From contig NZ_CP110005.1 in assembly GCF_025947225.1 (NCBI RefSeq), positions 1,054,001 through 1,118,000 on the forward strand: 64,000 nt of DNA, in the 5' to 3' direction. Both the position numbers and the translations under genes were made by a program. The stretch's first letter is position 1, and every line of letters starts with the position of its first letter. Below the pieces are notes generated by a model. It did not search any database. It saw only the letters and a list, made by a program, of their open reading frames with translations, and had not been told where the DNA came from. The DNA comes from Flavobacterium sp. N2270. Lineage in GTDB: Bacteria > Bacteroidota > Bacteroidia > Flavobacteriales > Flavobacteriaceae. Positions 19,001 through 26,533 of this stretch are shown here, in pieces.

Positions 19001-22000
19001 TACTTTAGCTGCAACGAATCAATTTCCGGCAATTGATGCCCCTGATAATTGGGGTGGTATAATGAGATCAATAAGTACTACAAACTTTGAACAATCAAAT
19101 GTTGAATATATTCAGTTTTGGGTTATGGACCCTTATTATGGAAATGCAGCTGCAGATGTTACAAATACAGGTAAGCTAGTTTTTAATCTAGGTGAAATTG
19201 CTGAAGATGTATTAAAAGATGGTCGTAAATTGTACGAAAATGGTTTGCCTGAAGTTGGTTCAACTCAGCAAACTATAGAAACCAATTGGGGGGAAATACC
19301 TACTTCTCAATCTTTAATTTATGCTTTTGATACTAATGATGCTAATAGAGCAATTCAAGATGTTGGTTTTGATGGATTAACTGATGCAGAGGAAGCAGTT
19401 AAATTTCCTGCTTTTGCAGGACAACCTGACCCTGCTTATGATAATTATCAATTTTATTTAAATGCAAATGGAGGTGTTGTAGAAAGATACAAAAACTATA
19501 ATGGGGTTGAAGGTAACTCACCTGTAAATGTAACCGATACAAATAGAGGAAATACAACCTTACCAGATGTTGAAGATATTAATCGTGATAACACCATGAA
19601 TACGATTAATGCTTATTTTAAGTTTGAAGTTCCAATTAATTATTATCCAGAAGGTTCAACAGTTCCTACAGGTCAAGACTATATTGCTGATGTTAGAGAA
19701 GATAACGCAATTACTCTTCCAAATGGTACAACAGGAAAAGTGAGATGGATATTGTATAAGATTCCAATTCAAGAATTTACAACGGCAAATCAAGTGGGTT
19801 CAATTTCAGACTTTAGGTCAATACGATTTATGAGAATGTATATGACTGGATTTAAAGACGCCGTTACTTTGCGTTTTGGGGCTTTAGATTTAGTTAGAGG
19901 AGAATGGAGAAGGTATACAAATACTTTAGATGCTTTAGATGTAGATCCAGATGATGATAATACTGGTTTTGATGTTGTAGCAATAAACATTCAGGAAAAT
20001 GGAAATAGAAGCCCAATTAATTATGTTACCCCACCTGGAGTCGAAAGAGAACAATTATACAATAACAATACTGTTATAAACCAAAACGAACAATCTTTAT
20101 CATTAAGAGTTTATGACAAGTTAGGCGGAAGTGTTAATGGTTTACAGTTAAATGATTCTAGAGCGGTTTTTAAAAATGTTAATGTTGATATGCGTCAATT
20201 TAAAAAATTACGTATGTTTTTGCACGCAGAAGCCTTAGAAGATCAGACTCTAGCTGATGATGAAATGGTTGCTTTCTTAAGATTTGGAAATGATTTTACA
20301 GATAATTTTTATCAAATAGAAATTCCGTTAAAAGTAACTCCTCATGGTTCAACTGCTGCAGATGTAATTTGGCCTTCAGAAAATGAGATTGAATTGCCAC
20401 TTTCTTATTTAACGGCTTTAAAATCTTTATTAATTAGTAATCCTAGTGCCATAACTCCAGATGCTAATGGTATAAAGTTTATTAATGAATCAGATAGCGA
20501 AATTGGTTCTTCAAATAATAAATTAACACTTGGTATTAAAGGGAATCCAAACTTTGGATTGGTTCGAACAATAATGGTAGGGGTTAAAAATAGAAACGGA
20601 GGAGCTACTGAAAGAGGAGAGGTTTGGTTTAATGAGTTAAGACTTTCTGATATGGATAATAAAGGAGGTTATGCTGCTGTTGCTAATTTGGATACTAATT
20701 TTGCCGATTTTGCAAATATTTCTGCAACTACAAAATACAGTACTATTGGTTTCGGAGGTATAGAGGAGGGTCCAAATGAACGAAGTAGAGAAGAAATTTT
20801 TCAATACAATCTTGTAACGAATATTAATTTAGGACAGTTATTGCCTAAAAAATGGGGAATAAATTTACCTTTTAATTATTCTGTAGGTGAAGAAACAATT
20901 ACGCCTAAGTATGATCCATTTTATCAAGATATAGAGTTAAATCAATTGATAGATTTAGCAACAAGTGATAATGATAGAAATGAAATTGAAAGCAGAGCTA
21001 TTGATTATACTAAAAGAACAAGTATTAACTTTATTGGAGTTAGAAAAGATAGAGCACCTGAGCAAAAACAACATTTTTATGATGTCGAAAACTTAACATT
21101 ATCATACTCATTTAATGAAACCGAACATCATGACTATGAAATTGAAAGCTTAATAGATCAGCAAAATAGATCATCGGTAGATTATGCATATTCATTTAAA
21201 CCATTAGAAATTGAGCCCTTTAAAAAATCTGAAAAACTAAAGAAAAACGGGTATTATAAATTACTTTCAGATATTAATTTTAATTTATTACCAGCTAGTG
21301 TTTCGTTTAGTTCAAATATTATTAGACAGTTTAATAGACAACAATTTAGATTAGTTGATGTTTCAGGAATAGGAATTGATCCTTTGTATAGAAGAAATTA
21401 TTTCTTTAATTATCAATATGGTTTTAATTATAATTTAACTAAATCATTAAGGTTTAATTATACTGCTGCATCAAATAATATTGTTCGTAATTATTTAGAT
21501 GAAAACGATACTCCAATTGATGGTTTAGATATTTGGGACGATTATTGGGATATTGGTCAGTCAAATCAACACAACCAGCAAATAGTTGTAAATTATGATT
21601 TGCCAATAAATAAAATACCAGCTTTGGCTTTTGTAAAATCAACATATTCTTATACTGGCGATTATAATTGGCAACGTTCTTCAGATGCCTATTCATCAAT
21701 TGTGGCTGAAAACGGAACTACTTATGCTTTAGGAAACACAATACAAAACGCAAGTTCTCATAAATTAAACACTACATTTAATATGGATTTGCTTTATCGA
21801 TATATTGGTTTGACAGGAGCGAAGAAATCAAAAAAGAATAAAAATACTAAACCGTCTGCAATACCTTTGCCTGGACAAAAAATTACAGCTTTAGATAAGA
21901 AATCTGACTCTGAAGGTAACGTGTTTTTGAAAGGTTTAAAAGGAATTTTAACAAGCGTTAAAAATATTCAGGCTAACTATTCAGAAAACAGCGGTACTGT

Positions 22001-23255
22001 TTTACCGGGTTATTTACCTGGACTTGGGTTTTTTGGTACATCAAAGCCTACTTTAGGCTTCGTCTTTGGTAGTCAATCAGATGTTAGATATCAAGCAGCT
22101 CAAAATGGTTGGTTAACAACATTCCCAGAGTACAATCAAAATTTTACCAAGGTTACTACCAAACAGCTAAATTTTACTGCCAAAATGGAGTTGTTTCCTG
22201 ATTTAACTATAGATTTAACAGCAGAAAGATCATATACAGAGAATTTTTCTGAACAATATGATGTTTCTGGTGGTCAATATAACTCTAGATCGCCTTATGA
22301 GTTTGGTAATTATAATATATCTACAATTCTTATTGCTACATCGTTTAGTCAAAGTGATGAGAACTTTTCTCAGGCTTTTCAAGATTTTAGAGATAATAGA
22401 TTAATTGTAGCAAATAGATTGGCTACTTCTTATTATGGAAATGCGTCTTTTCCTACAGATGCTGAAGGATATCCTTTGGGTTTTGGGAAAAATAGTCAAC
22501 AAGTGTTATTACCATCTTTTGTTGCTGCTTATTCGGGTAAAGATGCTAACTCTATATCTACTGGTGCATTTAAAGATATACCTTTGCCTAATTGGAATAT
22601 TAAGTATACAGGTTTAATGAGGTATAAGTTTTTTAAAGATAGGTTTAAGCGTTTTTCATTACAACACGGCTATAGATCAAGTTATAATATTAATGCGTTT
22701 ACAACAAACTTAAATACTTCCGCGGTAGATGTTAATGGGAATTTTTATTCAGACAAGTTGATATCCAATGTAAATTTAGCGGAACAATTTAATCCATTAA
22801 TGAGGATTGATTTTGAAATGAAAAACTCAATAAAAATTCTTGCTGAAATGAGAAAAGATAGAACTTTAAATATGAGTTTTGATAACAATTTACTTACAGA
22901 GGTTAGTGGTAATGAATATACAATTGGTCTTGGTTATAGAATTAAAGATGTTACAATAAATTCTGCCTTGGCAGATAGTAAAACAGGTGTAATAAAAAGT
23001 GATATAAATATAAAAGCTGATTTTACATTTAGAAGGAATAACACTATTGTGCGCTATTTAGATTATGATAATAATGAACTAGCTGGAGGTCAAAACATGT
23101 GGTCAGTTAAATTTACAGCTGATTATTCATTTAGTAAAAATCTTACTGCTATTTTCTTTTACGATCATCAATTTACTAAAGCGGTTATATCAACATCATT
23201 CCCAATTACTAATATAAGATCAGGACTTACAATTAGATATAATTTTGGTAATTAA
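16035..23255 (+). CDS. sprA: SprA/Sov, giant outer-membrane translocon barrel of the type IX secretion system
   Basis: SprA forms the very large outer-membrane beta-barrel through which type IX secretion substrates leave the cell; in gliding Flavobacteria it is needed for motility adhesin secretion. The 2406-residue length matches the family. Only a TTG start at 16035 gives a signal peptide (hydrophobic LIQVIKLLIFIAPFLVFSQ ending near residue 31); the first internal ATG is at about residue 101, past it. The protein is rich in beta-strand patterns with aromatic residues to the end (LTIRYNFGN). Near residue 2080 and 1600-1700 are long strand-turn repeats typical of the barrel. The start lies three bases after ruvA and a terminator hairpin follows. 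Confidence 0.93.
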   Translation: MEKTTIENTFYKLIQVIKLLIFIAPFLVFSQVDEEENDTIKTGVDLGIIEVPNPKSIVEAYTYDSGTDRYIYTSSFDGFNINYPLVLTPEQYQELVLREEMRKYYREKSAATDAALKGDTEAGKDLLPRYYVNSKFFEAIFGSNTIDIKPTGSVELDLGVRFTKQDNPAFSPRNRKTTTFDFDQRISVGLQGKVGTRLNVNINYDTESTFAFQNLIKLEYGSNEDDILQKLEVGNVSFPLSNSLIRGAQSLFGVKAQLQFGKTKVTGVFSEQKSQTRSVTSQGGGTLQDFEVFALDYDADRHYFLSQYFREQYDKALINYPYINSRVQINRIEVWVTNKQNRVNSTENNLRNIIALQDIGEGQISGVNSQEIVAIDLVTNPTFFIAPADTPSDNKNNRFNPNKINETGYFLKTDIREIATAGNGFNVIGGVNEGLDYAKLENARKLTASEFTFHPQLGYISLNQKLANDEVLAVSYQYTVGADVYQVGEFGTDGVDATQVSTTGVPTSQALILKLLKSNLTAVKQKAPYADLTMPTWNLMMKNIYQIPGAYQLQQEDFRLNILYTDPSPLNYITQSGVTPLPADVADTPLLKVFNVDKLNYTNDPQDGGDGFFDFVPGVTIDTQSGRIIFTTKEPFGEHLFSKLNTSSGEDYDIPLTYNSNQSKYVFRNLYTSTQAAALQESEKNKFQLRGKFKSTGGDGISIGAFNVPQGSVVVTAGGRLLVEGVDYTVNYQLGKVQILDPSLQASNTPIEISVENNSVFGQQTRRFWGVNVEHQFNKNFLVGATLLNLSEKPFTNKSNYGQESINNTIFGINTNYSTEVPFFTRMVNKLPNIDTDVPSNLSFRGEVAYLKPGASKADQFNGEATTYVDDFEGSQSTIDLRSSSTWSLASVPLEGAFDGDPSDTESSSDNISIGYKRAKLSWYSIDPVFYTQTPSGINDNDLSLNSTRRIYIEELYPVTNVAQGQSTVVNTLDLSYYPLERGAYNFNPTLAATNQFPAIDAPDNWGGIMRSISTTNFEQSNVEYIQFWVMDPYYGNAAADVTNTGKLVFNLGEIAEDVLKDGRKLYENGLPEVGSTQQTIETNWGEIPTSQSLIYAFDTNDANRAIQDVGFDGLTDAEEAVKFPAFAGQPDPAYDNYQFYLNANGGVVERYKNYNGVEGNSPVNVTDTNRGNTTLPDVEDINRDNTMNTINAYFKFEVPINYYPEGSTVPTGQDYIADVREDNAITLPNGTTGKVRWILYKIPIQEFTTANQVGSISDFRSIRFMRMYMTGFKDAVTLRFGALDLVRGEWRRYTNTLDALDVDPDDDNTGFDVVAINIQENGNRSPINYVTPPGVEREQLYNNNTVINQNEQSLSLRVYDKLGGSVNGLQLNDSRAVFKNVNVDMRQFKKLRMFLHAEALEDQTLADDEMVAFLRFGNDFTDNFYQIEIPLKVTPHGSTAADVIWPSENEIELPLSYLTALKSLLISNPSAITPDANGIKFINESDSEIGSSNNKLTLGIKGNPNFGLVRTIMVGVKNRNGGATERGEVWFNELRLSDMDNKGGYAAVANLDTNFADFANISATTKYSTIGFGGIEEGPNERSREEIFQYNLVTNINLGQLLPKKWGINLPFNYSVGEETITPKYDPFYQDIELNQLIDLATSDNDRNEIESRAIDYTKRTSINFIGVRKDRAPEQKQHFYDVENLTLSYSFNETEHHDYEIESLIDQQNRSSVDYAYSFKPLEIEPFKKSEKLKKNGYYKLLSDINFNLLPASVSFSSNIIRQFNRQQFRLVDVSGIGIDPLYRRNYFFNYQYGFNYNLTKSLRFNYTAASNNIVRNYLDENDTPIDGLDIWDDYWDIGQSNQHNQQIVVNYDLPINKIPALAFVKSTYSYTGDYNWQRSSDAYSSIVAENGTTYALGNTIQNASSHKLNTTFNMDLLYRYIGLTGAKKSKKNKNTKPSAIPLPGQKITALDKKSDSEGNVFLKGLKGILTSVKNIQANYSENSGTVLPGYLPGLGFFGTSKPTLGFVFGSQSDVRYQAAQNGWLTTFPEYNQNFTKVTTKQLNFTAKMELFPDLTIDLTAERSYTENFSEQYDVSGGQYNSRSPYEFGNYNISTILIATSFSQSDENFSQAFQDFRDNRLIVANRLATSYYGNASFPTDAEGYPLGFGKNSQQVLLPSFVAAYSGKDANSISTGAFKDIPLPNWNIKYTGLMRYKFFKDRFKRFSLQHGYRSSYNINAFTTNLNTSAVDVNGNFYSDKLISNVNLAEQFNPLMRIDFEMKNSIKILAEMRKDRTLNMSFDNNLLTEVSGNEYTIGLGYRIKDVTINSALADSKTGVIKSDINIKADFTFRRNNTIVRYLDYDNNELAGGQNMWSVKFTADYSFSKNLTAIFFYDHQFTKAVISTSFPITNIRSGLTIRYNFGN

Positions 23256-23256
23256 A

Positions 23257-23300
23257 TTAAATGAAAAATAACAGAAAAGTTATTTTTCATTTAAATTTTT
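23257..23300 (+). terminator. Terminator of the maeB-ruvA-sprA unit
   Basis: A perfect 16-base-pair stem, TTAAATGAAAAATAAC at 23257-23272 and its complement at 23279-23294, six-base loop AGAAAA, then ATTTTT. It begins directly after the sprA stop codon. Confidence 0.75.
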
Positions 23301-23305
23301 AAAAC

Positions 23306-23313
23306 TACATTTG
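23306..23313 (+). promoter_or_regulatory. Probable -7 box of gcvH
   Basis: TACATTTG matches TAnnTTTG and lies 26 bases before the gcvH ATG, immediately after the sprA terminator tail. Confidence 0.55.
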
Positions 23314-23339
23314 TATTTCAATTTTTTAAAACTACAAAA

Positions 23340-23720
23340 ATGAACATACCAGCTAATTTAAAATACACAAAAGATCACGAATGGGTTTCAATTGACGGAG
23401 ATATTGCAACTGTGGGAATTACTCATTTTGCACAAAGTGAATTGGGAGATATTGTATATGTTGAAGTTGAAACATTGGATCAAACCCTTGAAAAAGATGA
23501 AGTTTTTGGAACTGTAGAAGCAGTAAAAACAGTTTCTGATTTGTTTTTACCTCTATCTGGAGAAATTATTGAATTTAACGATAGTCTAGAATCTGAACCT
23601 GAAGCTGTTAATTCAGATCCATATGGAGCTGGTTGGATGGTTAAAATTAAAGTTTCAGACAAATCTGAAGTTGAAGAATTATTATCAAATGAAGATTACG
23701 CAGCTCTTATCGGAGCTTAA
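23340..23720 (+). CDS. gcvH: Glycine cleavage system H protein
   Basis: GcvH is the lipoylated shuttle that carries the aminomethyl group of glycine between the P and T proteins. The 126-residue product has the full family pattern: KYTKDHEWV near the start, GITHFAQSELGDIVYVE, then the lipoylation site in VEAVKTVSDL (K63), and the C-terminal NSDPYGAGWMVKIK. The genes for the P and T proteins are not in this window. The end of the gene overlaps the start of the VanZ-like gene by 32 bases. Confidence 0.97.
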   Translation: MNIPANLKYTKDHEWVSIDGDIATVGITHFAQSELGDIVYVEVETLDQTLEKDEVFGTVEAVKTVSDLFLPLSGEIIEFNDSLESEPEAVNSDPYGAGWMVKIKVSDKSEVEELLSNEDYAALIGA

Positions 23721-24069
23721 GTTTGTTCTTTTAGCTGTCGCTTGGACTGTTTTAATTACAGTTTTAAGCTTAATTTCATTTGAGCGCACACCGTCATTTA
23801 TGCTTCAATTGCCTTTTAAAGATAAATTAGTACATTTTATCTTTTATTTTGTTTTTGTTGTCTTATGGTGTTTTGGTTTGCATAAAACAGATAAAATTAA
23901 AATTCTTCTTATAGCTGTTGTTTATGGCATAATTATTGAGATATTACAATATGTTTTAACCGAAAATAGAACAGCAGATTTTTATGATGTTTTAGCAAAT
24001 TCATCAGGTGCATTTTTAGCATTTTTTGTTTTTCCTATAATCAAAAAGATTTTTTTAAGACAGAAATAA
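23689..24069 (+). CDS. VanZ-like family membrane protein
   Basis: A 126-residue membrane protein with four hydrophobic segments (about 11-29, 45-62, 70-88, 100-118). The motif KDKLVHFIFYFVFVVL and the later DFYDVLANSSGAFLA match the VanZ-like family (acidic residue and Asn/Gly-rich end of the third helix). VanZ itself gives low-level teicoplanin resistance, but the role of the Bacteroidetes members is not known. I choose ATG 23689, inside the end of gcvH, because it begins just before the first helix; an upstream ATG at 23623 would add 22 polar residues read in another frame of gcvH. The overlap suggests translational coupling. Confidence 0.82.
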   Translation: MKITQLLSELKFVLLAVAWTVLITVLSLISFERTPSFMLQLPFKDKLVHFIFYFVFVVLWCFGLHKTDKIKILLIAVVYGIIIEILQYVLTENRTADFYDVLANSSGAFLAFFVFPIIKKIFLRQK

Positions 24070-24114
24070 AAAATTAAAAAATAATAATTATATTAGCAAC
24101 GCAAAAAATAAGTA

Positions 24115-24849
24115 ATGGAACTAAAGAAAAACCCAAATGTTGACCCAAAAAGAAATAGTACACTTTTCTTTCAAGTTGGTTTAGCAGCAGTATTATTGTT
24201 AACTTTTGTAGGAATAGAATTGAAATCTGCAGATCCTATAATCGAAACAGAGAAATTAAATTTAGTTGATAATTTTGTTGATGACGAGGAAACAATTATT
24301 ACACTGCCTCCTGTTCAAAGATTACCACCACCACCACCACCAGCACCTGAAGTAATTCAAGTTGTTGAAGATAAAATCATTTTAGAAGATAAGAAAATTG
24401 AGACTACTGAGGTTGATGAAAAGAAACCAGTTGTTGTAGTAAAAGCTTCTGAAGTTGGTGAAGCTGGAGATGATTTTAGTGATATCCCAGATGAATTACC
24501 ATTTGCAGTAATTGAAGATATTCCTTTGTTTCCAGGATGTGAAACTGTTCCGAAAGCAAAAAGATTAGATTGTTTTAATGAAAAAATGGCAGCTCATATA
24601 AGTAAGCATTTTAATTATCCTCAAAGCGCAGCTGATGAGGGTACTCAAGGTCGTGTTCAAGTACAATTTGTAATTGATAAGCAAGGGAATGTAACTGATG
24701 TGAAGATGAGAGGGCCTAAAGGTGGTGAGTTATTAGAAAAAGAAGCACAAAGAATTATTTCAAAACTTCCTAAGTTTACACCAGGAAAGCAAAGAGGTAA
24801 GCCGGTTAGAGTTAAGTATGGTGTGCCTATTAACTTTAAATTACAATAA
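24115..24849 (+). CDS. tonB: Energy transducer TonB (first copy)
   Basis: TonB transmits proton-motive force from ExbB/ExbD to TonB-dependent receptors. The 244-residue product has a short cytoplasmic N-terminus, one membrane helix at about 17-36, a periplasmic stretch with a proline run near 69-77 (RLPPPPPPAPE), and a C-terminal TonB domain from about 155 (HFNYPQSAADEGTQGRVQVQF, then VRVKYGVPINFKLQ). Before the domain is a C-X10-C-F segment, C142 and C153, shared with the next two envelope proteins. No exbB or exbD lies nearby. A terminator follows directly, separating it from the second copy. Confidence 0.9.
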   Translation: MELKKNPNVDPKRNSTLFFQVGLAAVLLLTFVGIELKSADPIIETEKLNLVDNFVDDEETIITLPPVQRLPPPPPPAPEVIQVVEDKIILEDKKIETTEVDEKKPVVVVKASEVGEAGDDFSDIPDELPFAVIEDIPLFPGCETVPKAKRLDCFNEKMAAHISKHFNYPQSAADEGTQGRVQVQFVIDKQGNVTDVKMRGPKGGELLEKEAQRIISKLPKFTPGKQRGKPVRVKYGVPINFKLQ

Positions 24850-24854
24850 TATTT

Positions 24855-24889
24855 AAAATCCCAATCACCTGATTGGGATTTTTTTTTGG
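24855..24889 (+). terminator. Terminator of the first tonB
   Basis: Stem AAAATCCCAATC (24855-24866), loop ACCT, GATTGGGATTTT (24871-24882), followed by more T. It is six bases past the stop codon. Confidence 0.88.
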
Positions 24890-24947
24890 CATATAAATTG
24901 TATTATGATATTTAAATAAATAATTGTTTAATTTAAATTATCATAGT

Positions 24948-25703
24948 ATGAGACCAAATGTAAATTTTAAAGGAAAATTAAAAAACAGCTTTGCTTATTT
25001 TCAAATAGGTTTAATTGTTACTATGGTAGTAACGCTTTTTGTTTTGGAATATAAATTCGAAAATAAAAAACCAGTTCAAGATAAAATTGATTTAGGTACC
25101 TTATTTGAAGAAGATGTTTTTAGATATAATCCAATAGCGCCAATTAGTAAACCTGTTGCAAGAATAGAAAAACCTGCTGCTAAAGTTAATAAAGTAAGTC
25201 CTGTTTTTAAAAAAGTGGACAATGATAAGGTTTTAAATCCAGTAAGTAATACTGTTCCTAATCAGGATAACAATACAATAAATGAAAATCCTGTAGAGCC
25301 AAAAGAACCTTCTACTAATACAACAGTTAAAGAGCCACTTGAAAAACCTACAATTTTTTCTGTAGAACAATTGCCTATGTTTGAAGCTTGTAAAGGGCTT
25401 TCTAGAAGTGAGCAAAAAGAATGTTTCGATAGACAATTGGCTAAAGCAATTTCTAAAAACTTAACTTATCCAGAGTCTGATTATGAAAATGGCAAACAAG
25501 GAACTGCACTTGTAGAATTTATTATTGACGAAAAAGGAAACATTACAAATGTAAATTCTGTTGATAATAAACGAGCTACTTATGAGATGAGAATAGCGGC
25601 CGAGAAAGCAATCAAAAAAATACCTAGAATCATTCCTGCAAAACAAGGAAATGAGAGTGTTAAAATTAAATACATTATTCCTGTTTCGTTTAAATTAAAA
25701 TAA
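24948..25703 (+). CDS. TonB-like energy transducer (second copy)
   Basis: A second TonB-type protein, 251 residues from ATG 24948; a TTG at 24924 in frame would add eight residues and is less likely. It has one membrane helix at about 15-34, a periplasmic linker rich in Lys, Pro and Asn but without the long proline run of its neighbour, and a TonB C-terminal domain from about 165 (NLTYPESDYENGKQGTALVEF, ending VKIKYIIPVSFKLK). The C-X10-C-F segment is present at C148 and C159. The pair looks like a tandem duplication that has diverged in the linker. Which receptors each copy serves cannot be told from sequence. Confidence 0.85.
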   Translation: MRPNVNFKGKLKNSFAYFQIGLIVTMVVTLFVLEYKFENKKPVQDKIDLGTLFEEDVFRYNPIAPISKPVARIEKPAAKVNKVSPVFKKVDNDKVLNPVSNTVPNQDNNTINENPVEPKEPSTNTTVKEPLEKPTIFSVEQLPMFEACKGLSRSEQKECFDRQLAKAISKNLTYPESDYENGKQGTALVEFIIDEKGNITNVNSVDNKRATYEMRIAAEKAIKKIPRIIPAKQGNESVKIKYIIPVSFKLK

Positions 25704-25722
25704 AATAAAGATTTATAAAATA

Positions 25723-25757
25723 AAAAAAATCCCTTTTTTACAAGGGATTTTTTTATT
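25723..25757 (+). terminator. Terminator of the second tonB
   Basis: Stem AAAAAAATCCCTT (25723-25735), six-base loop, AAGGGATTTTTTT (25742-25754). The T-tract runs on into the region just upstream of deoC. Confidence 0.87.
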
Positions 25758-25783
25758 TTTACAACTTTAGTAATAATATAGCT

Positions 25784-26527
25784 ATGGACATTAAACAATA
25801 TTTAGATTCAACTTATTTAAAAACTGCAGAACAATCTTCAATTTCTGAAGATAAAAATATTGAAATTGTAAAAAACGCTATAAATGAAGCCATATCTGAG
25901 CGATTTAAGCTTATCATGATAAGGCCAGAATATATTGTTTTAGCTAAAAAGGCAATTGATGTTTCTAATTCTAAGCTATTGGTTGGAACAGTTATTGATT
26001 TTCCTAAGGGAGTGAGTTCTACTGAGGATAAATGTAAAGAAGCTCTTACTGCTATAAATAATGATGTGGATGAGCTTGATTATGTTATTGATTATGAGGC
26101 TTTCAAGCGAAACGAATTGGATTATGTTAAAAACCAGGTTGTAGAATGTACTAAATTAGGTTTGAGTCATAATAAAGTTGTAAAATGGATTATTGAAATT
26201 GCAGCTTTAAACAATCATGAAATAGTTCAAATTACGGCTTTAATAAAAAATTGTGTTATTTCTAATTTTAATGAATCACAATATGATAAGGTTTTTGTAA
26301 AATCATCAACAGGTTTTTATGTTACTCAAGATGGTTCGCCAAATGGTGCAACTTTTTCTGCAATAAAGCTTATGATAGAAAATGCTTTTCCTTTGCCAGT
26401 TAAAGCTTCCGGTGGAGTTAAAAGTTATGAAGACGCTATACAAATGATTAACCTGGGGGTTAAAAGAATTGGCACTTCCTCTGCTAAGGAAATTGCAAAT
26501 AATGAAATTACTAATTCAGATTATTAA
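25784..26527 (+). CDS. deoC: Deoxyribose-phosphate aldolase
   Basis: DeoC splits 2-deoxyribose 5-phosphate to glyceraldehyde 3-phosphate and acetaldehyde in deoxynucleoside salvage. The 247-residue product has the class I aldolase signature: LDSTYLK near the start, the Schiff-base lysine in FVKSSTGF (K173), the second lysine in PVKASGGVK (K207), and an Asp-rich DELDYVIDYEAF near 96-107. The phosphate-binding GVKRIGTSSA closes the barrel. It ends six bases before the remB-like gene. No other deo genes are nearby. Confidence 0.94.
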   Translation: MDIKQYLDSTYLKTAEQSSISEDKNIEIVKNAINEAISERFKLIMIRPEYIVLAKKAIDVSNSKLLVGTVIDFPKGVSSTEDKCKEALTAINNDVDELDYVIDYEAFKRNELDYVKNQVVECTKLGLSHNKVVKWIIEIAALNNHEIVQITALIKNCVISNFNESQYDKVFVKSSTGFYVTQDGSPNGATFSAIKLMIENAFPLPVKASGGVKSYEDAIQMINLGVKRIGTSSAKEIANNEITNSDY

Positions 26528-26533
26528 TCTATC

